The notes under the pieces: model-generated
What the model was told of the DNA's origin: nothing
Database searches by the model: none
The model's input: only the letters and a program-made list of their open reading frames with translations
Shown: positions 21,001 through 24,933 of the stretch, piece by piece
Numbering within the stretch: the first letter of the stretch is position 1
Layout: each line of letters begins with the position of its first letter
NCBI GenBank assembly: GCA_030639305.1
Contig: DAOWCY010000103.1
Span: forward strand, 1 to 24,933
Reading direction: 5' to 3'
Length of the DNA stretch: 24,933 nucleotides
From: JAGLQA01 sp023135565
GTDB lineage: Bacteria; Acidobacteriota; Aminicenantia; UBA2199
Translations under genes and position numbers: made by a program

Positions 21001-22600
21001 CGCCTCCGGCTTTTAAGACCGCCAGTATGCACAGCACCGCTTCTATAGACCTGTCACAGAGCAGACCCACAATGGAACCGGGAGTAATACCGGACTGCTG
21101 CAATTTCGCCGCCAGCTTGCCGGATAATTCGTCTAATTCTTTATAAGTTACGGTTTGTCCTTCATATTCTAAGGCTATATTACCGGGATTTTTCAATACT
21201 TGTTCGGCAAACAATTGCGGCAGGGTTTTGTCTTTGGGGAAATCCGCCTTAGTATCGTTTAGTTCAAAAATAAGCCGGTTATATTCCTTTTCGTCTAATA
21301 GGGATAGTTCCGAAATAGGTTTTCCCGGTTCCGCGGCGCACTGTGCCATGATTACGGCTAACCTTTTGAAAAGGGCGTCTACTTCTCCCGGCGCGAAAAT
21401 ATCGCTGTGATAGTCGATGGCGATTTCTAAATCTTCTAATTTCGGGCTGTACTGCTGGTTGAGATAGATAGACAATTGAGAAATATTGTAGGCGGTTGAA
21501 AAGAAGGCCCTTTTAGCTATATAATCCTCTAAGGCTCCGGGCAGTTCGATCAACTGCACATTTAACAGGCTCGACGCGTCTATACCGGCAGCGGTAAAAT
21601 CTTTTACTAATTGATTATAGGGATAGCTTTGGTGTTTCAGGGCTTCCCATAACTCTTTTTTCACATAGGCGGCCAAATCGTTGAAACTCCAATTTTCCTC
21701 GAATTTTATCCTGAGCGGGATAGTTGAGACAAACATACCCACCATATTACGAAAAATCTTTTTGGAACGGTTGTGCACCGGCATGCCGATGACCATATCT
21801 TCATGATTAAGACAGCGGTTAAAATAGATGGCAAGAGCGGCCATAAAAAGAGGAAAATTAGACATGCGGTTACCGGCTTTATACTCTTCCAGCAGCGGGA
21901 TCATGTTTGTAGGCACCCGGTAATTGCCCCTTTTTACTTTCAGGCTGTTCTTTATATTCTTATTTAACCGGAAGGTGATCTCTTCGCCGCGGAAGTCCTC
22001 GAAACGGCTTAGCCAGGAATCTTTATCTTTATTGTATTTTTCGCTGCCGGTGTATTCTTTTTCCGCTTCGAGAAAATCTATGTAGGAGAAATCTTTTTCG
22101 GTTTCTTCAAAATCCCCGGCTTCTAATTTTTGATAGGTTTCGAAAACTTCGCGGGCCACCACCACGGCGGAAATACCGTCCGCCACTAAATGATGGGCTT
22201 TCTCAAAAAGCCCGAACTTTTCGTTATTTATCGAAAAAACCGCGAAGGCGCAGAGGTATTTCCCGGTTATATCGAACTGCTTCCTGTGCAGTTCGTCTAT
22301 TTTTTGGAAGAGTTCCGCTTCGTCGGCTGCTTCTATAATTTCCACGTCTATCTCTTCATAAGCGGGCATATACTGGACTAAGTCGCCTTTTTCTTTATCG
22401 GTATATTTAAAGTTCAACTGCAGCCCTTTATTTTTTTTCACCACCTGCTTTATGGCCCGGGCCAATAGTTCCGGATTATATTTTCCTTTTAATTCGATCA
22501 GGTAACCGATATTGGACATTTCCTGGCGGTTGTTTACTAATTCGGTCAGCCAGATACGTTTTTGCGGGTTAGATAATTCATAGTTTTTTATGGATGTCAT
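18053..22600 (-). CDS. Single-module NRPS, C-A-T-E, predicted to load Asn and release a D-Asn-type thioester
   Basis: 1515 residues. Condensation domain about 5-430, with HHLVADG (136-142); its start LSNPQKRIWLTEL..SNIGY is like starter C domains that use acyl-CoA. Adenylation domain about 455-965: YTSGTTGNPKG (613-623), NEYGPTE (749-755), YRSGDLGRW, NNGKLDRR. The ten pocket residues, aligned by eye to GrsA, are D659 L660 T663 K700 I723 G725 E750 V758 G759 K956: DLTKIGEVGK, one change from the Asn code DLTKLGEVGK. Carrier domain: DNFFDLGGDS with Ser1011. Epimerase domain about 1066-1485: HHLVIDG (1192-1198), MENYGR (Glu1332), RTIGWFTAMYP (1345-1355), FNYLG (1406-1410). There is no thioesterase; the acidic tail 1498-1515 (DLDEDDLEALFG) may dock to a later NRPS/PKS. 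AGGAGG precedes the ATG. No other biosynthetic gene is in the window, so the product is handed on elsewhere or this is an orphan. Confidence 0.95.
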   Translation of the reverse strand: MTSIKNYELSNPQKRIWLTELVNNRQEMSNIGYLIELKGKYNPELLARAIKQVVKKNKGLQLNFKYTDKEKGDLVQYMPAYEEIDVEIIEAADEAELFQKIDELHRKQFDITGKYLCAFAVFSINNEKFGLFEKAHHLVADGISAVVVAREVFETYQKLEAGDFEETEKDFSYIDFLEAEKEYTGSEKYNKDKDSWLSRFEDFRGEEITFRLNKNIKNSLKVKRGNYRVPTNMIPLLEEYKAGNRMSNFPLFMAALAIYFNRCLNHEDMVIGMPVHNRSKKIFRNMVGMFVSTIPLRIKFEENWSFNDLAAYVKKELWEALKHQSYPYNQLVKDFTAAGIDASSLLNVQLIELPGALEDYIAKRAFFSTAYNISQLSIYLNQQYSPKLEDLEIAIDYHSDIFAPGEVDALFKRLAVIMAQCAAEPGKPISELSLLDEKEYNRLIFELNDTKADFPKDKTLPQLFAEQVLKNPGNIALEYEGQTVTYKELDELSGKLAAKLQQSGITPGSIVGLLCDRSIEAVLCILAVLKAGGAYLPIDPAYPLDRKRYIIENSGLKILLIEKVLEQQESELLTGSGDIKNILIDYLTLDEEKTGRDYEKPDFDSDSPAYVIYTSGTTGNPKGTLLRHRNVINYIWWGAGFYVGGEKTTFPLYTSLSFDLTVTSIFIPLVTGNTIVIYRDSKDGLLIERVVKENKVDICKLTPSHLKIIKELKGEVPKIRSFIVGGEELKTSTAREIDDYFGGKINIYNEYGPTETAVGCMIHRYDRNKDHDGGVPIGKPSNNVGIYILDKNKRPLPLGIIGEIYIGGAGVASGYHNNDALTAEKFVDNPFIPGEKMYRSGDLGRWNLDETLEFFGRCDEQVKIRGFRIEPGEIEKQLSNLTGVKDAVVVVVEDKSGQPSLCAYMVPDETEKAGQPEAAGLDAKTVRQALGKNLPDYMVPAYYVTIDKIPLTNNGKLDRRALPQPQVKTGAEGGLEPATDLEKTIGKIWCDVLAIEGIGMEDNFFDLGGDSIKAVQISSRLNDRDLAVNAGDILNYQTISQLILHVDFHKEKKTYEQGFMEGTKTLSPIEAWFFEQRFRQPHYFNQSALLEFETEIDRDILVKCFNLLIKHHDGLRLNVDLKTNALFYNNRHLEKDVEIETFDIPAGDSLEDKIRETGEKVKASFDLQNSLLIKAAIIKCGAEKPKLLITAHHLVIDGVSWRILLADLYRLYAGFSKGEEATLPAKTASLTDWAACLREYARQEAVQQEVSYWEEITGSGFSIAGDKAGDAAIGVMKDREKTGFVFDEEQTGTLTRGSRESFKTDVEVLLVTALGSALRDFSGSKEIVLEMENYGRVLQETDLSRTIGWFTAMYPKMIDMDKEDLTGRIKSIKEQLRATPNNGIGYGVLKYTAKKISENYQSQVRFNYLGKFDREISNEIFSYSETGTGSDIGPENVMTVPVEIDCMILQGRLIFDLYYSRGMFSQEKMAGLLEKIKSVLEQMVTYFETEDEVHFTPSDFDTVDLDEDDLEALFG

Positions 22601-22653
22601 TTTGTTCTGCCTCCTGGAGTCCGGGCCCTTTTTATTAACAGGGGCGGATATAT

Positions 22654-22720
22654 AATTCCCAGGCCACTAATAGGCTGCGGACGCCGTCCGCTTGGGGGCG
22701 CTGCCCTCCTATGAATGGCG
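22654..22720. repeat. GC-rich palindromic repeat in the NRPS leader
   Basis: ATTCCCAGGCCACTAATAGG followed by the hairpin GCGGAC-GCC-GTCCGC (22677-22691) and GGGGGCGCTGCCCTCCTATGAA. It is related to 8299-8340. On the minus strand it lies inside the predicted 5' leader of the NRPS mRNA, where the hairpin could influence expression. The remainder of 22601-22960 contains only the two divergent promoters. Confidence 0.6.
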
Positions 22721-22758
22721 AAAAGTTTTCGGCAATTGCTCGATGGGCCTGAAAGAAA

Positions 22759-22787
22759 AAAATAGCATAGAACCGCCATATTGTCAA
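22759..22787 (-). promoter_or_regulatory. Promoter of the NRPS gene
   Basis: Minus strand: perfect TTGACA (22787-22782), a 17-base spacer ending in TGC, TATTTT (22764-22759), so also an extended -10. The predicted leader to the ATG at 22600 is about 150 bases and carries the palindromic repeat. Confidence 0.65.
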
Positions 22788-22921
22788 GAAAAAAGGGAAA
22801 TAACTCCAGCCCCGGCATTCAGCTTCGGCTAAAAAAGGGCAAGTAAGAAAGACTGTTTTCTCATATTCTGATGCTATTTCGTCGAATTATGCAAAAGGGG
22901 CTTTCATTATGGCGATGGAAA

Positions 22922-22930
22922 TGGTAAAAT
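22922..22930 (+). promoter_or_regulatory. Possible extended -10 promoter of the S1-domain gene
   Basis: TGGTAAAAT fits an extended -10 element. No good -35 was found (TTTCAT at standard spacing). The predicted leader is about 24 bases, with a purine-rich AAAGAGA just before the ATG. Confidence 0.35.
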
Positions 22931-22960
22931 AGGGGGTAGAAAAAAGTTAACAAAAAGAGA

Positions 22961-24220
22961 ATGTCAAATATGAGTATTAAAACGAAAGAAAACGAACACG
23001 AAAGTTCAGAAAACGGACAAGAGCAAGAAGCCAGTTTCGAGGAGATGCTGGCTGCTTCGTTTAAGCCTGCCCCGGAGATCAGGGTCGGCGACAGGGTAGA
23101 AGCCATGGTGGTGGCCATCGACCATGATAATATTTATCTCGATATGGGCACCAGGGTCGAGGGTTTCGTAAGCAGCGGAGAATTTACCGAAGGCGGAGAA
23201 TTACAGGTTAAAGAAGGTCAAACCATCCCGGTCTATGTAGCCGGTAAGAGACACGGCGCAATCCAGTGCAAGCGGCATTTAGGGGCTGCTGAAACAGGTT
23301 CGCAAGATATCCGCGATGAGTCTGTCTATTATGCTTTAAAAGAGGCCTATGAGAATGCTTTTATTGTTGAAGGCAAAGTGAAGGGCGAGCAGAAATCGGG
23401 GTTTGAAGTAACGGTAATGGGGCAAAAGGCTTTTTGTCCTATTTCGCAGATAGAGAGGGGCTACTGCCAGAATCAGGCGGCACATATAAACAAAGTGTAT
23501 ACCTTTAAGATTATCGAGTTTGGCGAAGAGGGTAAGAATATCGTTTTGAGCCGGAAAGAAGTCCTGTTAGACGAAGAGGAGAAAAAAGCCGAGAAATTGT
23601 GGCAGGAAGTAGAATTAGGTTCTATTCGTGAAGGTGTGGTCACTTCTATCCCTAAGTTCGGCGCATTTGTAAACATCGGAGGCATCGAGGGCTTGCTGCA
23701 TGTTTCTGAAATCTCCTATGAAAGAATAGACGATGTGAGCAAGGTGCTCAAAGAGGGGCAGACTTTAGAAGTTGAAATTATCAGCATCGACCGGGTCAAA
23801 AGGAAGATCGGTTTTAGTCTGAAGACCCGGTTAGAAGACCCCTGGACCCGGGCTATGAAAGAGCTGTCCGTAGGTAAGGAGATAAAAGGCAAAGTGATGA
23901 GTATTAAGCCTTATGGCGCTTTCGTGGAGGTTCTTCCCGGCCTGCAGGGGCTGCTGCATGTGTCCCGGTTAGGCGGGGAGAGGCGTCACGGCCATCCCAA
24001 AGAGGTTTTGCGCCCCGGGGATATGATTAAAATCCGGGTATTGGAGATCGAGAAAGAGCGCAAGCGAATATCCCTGACCATGGAAGAACCGGAGATCGAT
24101 TACCAGTCGGATATAAAAAAATTACAGGGCAAACAGGAGCAGCAGGAAAAAGATAGTAAAGAAAATCATATGTCCGGTCTTATCGATGCTGCTGTAGATA
24201 AAAAGGAAGAGCAGTCTTAA
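22961..24220 (+). CDS. S1 RNA-binding domain protein (ribosomal protein S1-like)
   Basis: 419 residues with four S1 (OB-fold) repeats at about 40-108, 133-200, 218-288 and 304-374. The last two are canonical: GVVTSIPKFGAFVNIGGIEGLLHVSEIS and GKVMSIKPYGAFVEVLPGLQGLLHVS. Repeats 1 and 2 are more divergent, as in S1 proteins where the first repeats face the ribosome. Residues 1-30 and 375-419 are charged and probably unstructured. It is expected to bind single-stranded mRNA in translation initiation, on or off the 30S subunit. E. coli S1 has six repeats; four-repeat forms exist in other phyla, so this may be the genuine S1 (rpsA) or a paralogue. Starts at Met1 (22961) or Met4 (22970) are both possible. 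It is divergent from the NRPS and followed by its own hairpin. Confidence 0.88.
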   Translation: MSNMSIKTKENEHESSENGQEQEASFEEMLAASFKPAPEIRVGDRVEAMVVAIDHDNIYLDMGTRVEGFVSSGEFTEGGELQVKEGQTIPVYVAGKRHGAIQCKRHLGAAETGSQDIRDESVYYALKEAYENAFIVEGKVKGEQKSGFEVTVMGQKAFCPISQIERGYCQNQAAHINKVYTFKIIEFGEEGKNIVLSRKEVLLDEEEKKAEKLWQEVELGSIREGVVTSIPKFGAFVNIGGIEGLLHVSEISYERIDDVSKVLKEGQTLEVEIISIDRVKRKIGFSLKTRLEDPWTRAMKELSVGKEIKGKVMSIKPYGAFVEVLPGLQGLLHVSRLGGERRHGHPKEVLRPGDMIKIRVLEIEKERKRISLTMEEPEIDYQSDIKKLQGKQEQQEKDSKENHMSGLIDAAVDKKEEQS

Positions 24221-24224
24221 AGCT

Positions 24225-24244
24225 GGGGGACGCCGTCCCCCTTT
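24225..24244 (+). terminator. Hairpin terminator of the S1-domain gene
   Basis: GGGGGAC-GCC-GTCCCCC, a perfect 7-bp stem, followed by only three Ts, starting 5 bases after the stop codon. The short T-run makes termination efficiency uncertain. The hairpin core GGACGCCGTCC is shared with the repeat family (GGACGCCGTCC at 22679-22689). Confidence 0.55.
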
Positions 24245-24283
24245 ATCGCCTCCCCGTGCGTACGGGGCCACGTGGTGGGCCGG
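24243..24283. repeat. Palindromic repeat overlapping the EamA 3' end
   Basis: TTATCGCCTCCCCGTGCGTACGGGG (24243-24267) is the same module as TTATCGCCTCCCCGTGCGCACGGGG at 18028-18052, with one base changed. It is followed by CCACGTGGTGGG, as in the 40-base unit. On the minus strand it is read as the last dozen codons of the EamA gene. Confidence 0.8.
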
Positions 24284-24794
24284 CATTGACCAGGAAGATG
24301 CCGAACAGGATAACCGCAATCCAGGTGAACTGGACCAGGCTCAGCTTTTCGCCGTCGAAAACCCCCCAGAAAATGGCGAAGATGGGGATAATATAAGTTA
24401 CGGAAGTGGCAAACAGGGTGGTAGTATATTTTATCAGGGTGTTAAAGATAATCAAAGCGATGACGGAACTGAACAAAGCCAGTATGGTGATAAAACCTAA
24501 GTTCAACAAATAGTGTGGGGTCTCTAAAGCAGGGGAGAAGTCGGAGAACAGCAGGTATATCCCGGCCCAGGGCCCGACAAACATAAATCCCAAAGCTGTG
24601 ATCACTGTTCCATCTAAGTCCTGCAATTTGTTTTTGACTTCGTTAGCTGTAATCCCGTAGCAAATGGTTGCCGCCACTACAAAAAGGGCGTACCAATTGG
24701 CTCCGGAAAGAGCTCCCGGGGCGTTCTTATACATCAGGCCTACTGCGCCGATCAAACCGATTATCACTCCGGCTGTGCTGCGCGGGTTGGCTTT
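24243..24794 (-). pseudogene. EamA/DMT-family transporter, 5' half missing (interrupted by an insertion sequence)
   Basis: Reading the minus strand, coding similarity starts at about 24794 (KANPRSTAGVIIGLIGAVGLMY), right after an in-frame TAG at 24797-24795. It runs through five hydrophobic segments of the second EamA domain (YALFVVAATICYG, ALGFMFVGPWAGIYLLF, LGFITILALFSSVIALIIF, FATSVTYIIPIFAIFWGVF, FTWIAVILFGIFLVNAG). A full DMT exporter has ten segments in about 290 residues; here about 184 codons remain. The GTG at 24767 is not a credible start, since homology continues upstream of it. The break coincides with IS-like terminal repeats from 24800, so the gene was most likely split by insertion. 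The last residues after NAG (PPRGPVRTGRR) are translated from a palindromic repeat, not from the ancestral gene. It would have exported a small metabolite or amino acid. Confidence 0.8.
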
Positions 24795-24799
24795 CTATA

Positions 24800-24933
24800 G
24801 CGCTCAGATAAATTGACCCACTTTTGCTCAGATAAAGTGAGCCGTTTGTTCACAAAATAACCCACAAAATCCTTTAATCTTCTCCCCTCCCAGGTAGTAA
24901 AAAACCATAAAAAGAGAGATTTGTATATCCGGG
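24800..24933. mobile_element. Terminal region of an insertion sequence running off the right edge
   Basis: Two copies of GCTCAGATAAA-type sequence lie 24 bases apart: GCTCAGATAAATTGACCC (from 24802) and GCTCAGATAAAGTGAGCC (from 24826). Multiple short repeats at an element end are typical of IS21-like and some other families. Host coding sequence stops immediately before them. No transposase start is visible in the 100 bases that remain. It is a different element end from anything recognised near the transposase at the left edge. Confidence 0.6.

Overview
The window looks like a chromosomal segment of an uncultured Gram-negative bacterium. Evidence for an outer membrane is a secreted DUF5916 beta-barrel protein. 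The topoisomerase IV pair is of the Bacteroidota/Acidobacteriota type. With a large stand-alone NRPS gene and many GC-rich palindromic intergenic repeats, this is most reminiscent of Acidobacteriota or Candidatus Aminicenantes. That placement is an impression from sequence style, not a tested assignment.

Layout. 1-747: a DDE (rve) transposase running off the left edge. 1107-5776: a parE-parC operon on the minus strand. 5777-7145: an Asp/Glu racemase gene with a good terminator, flanked by mosaic palindromic repeats. 7155-8274: divergent idi (IPP isomerase) and a coiled-coil membrane protein with internal repeats, both with near-consensus promoters that put the start codon almost at the predicted transcript start. 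8517-10610: a DUF5916 outer-membrane protein. 10839-13661 (minus): a possible small ORF, an exported protein, and an ABC-2-like permease fused to a degenerate nucleotide-binding-like domain. 13843-16086 (minus): a patatin-type lipase with two cyclic-nucleotide-binding domains. 16087-16885: no large gene, but a candidate unit with a 20-codon ORF, a strong Shine-Dalgarno and a textbook terminator. 16886-17539 (minus): a VapBC-type toxin-antitoxin pair. 17697-18052: a tandem array of palindromic repeat modules. 18053-22600 (minus): a single-module NRPS, C-A-T-E. 22961-24220: a four-domain S1 RNA-binding protein. 24243-24794 (minus): the 3' half of an EamA transporter gene, cut off by what looks like the end of an insertion sequence that continues past the right edge.

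Most notable: (1) the NRPS adenylation domain reads out, by manual alignment to GrsA, as DLTKIGEVGK, an asparagine-type code. With a starter-like condensation domain and a C-terminal epimerase it has the architecture of the N-acyl-D-Asn prodrug initiators such as ClbN. (2) A 14-base sequence, AACTAAAGTTGTAT, recurs in three intergenic regions as part of a 16-bp dyad, suggesting one shared regulator for unlinked genes of this window. (3) The 20-residue peptide unit next to one of these dyads may be an undescribed small-peptide or regulatory-RNA locus. (4) The permease carries a nucleotide-binding-like domain without Walker A. (5) A family of palindromic mosaic repeats occupies most intergenic spaces and in one place supplies the C-terminus of a protein. 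No tRNA, rRNA or CRISPR array was seen.
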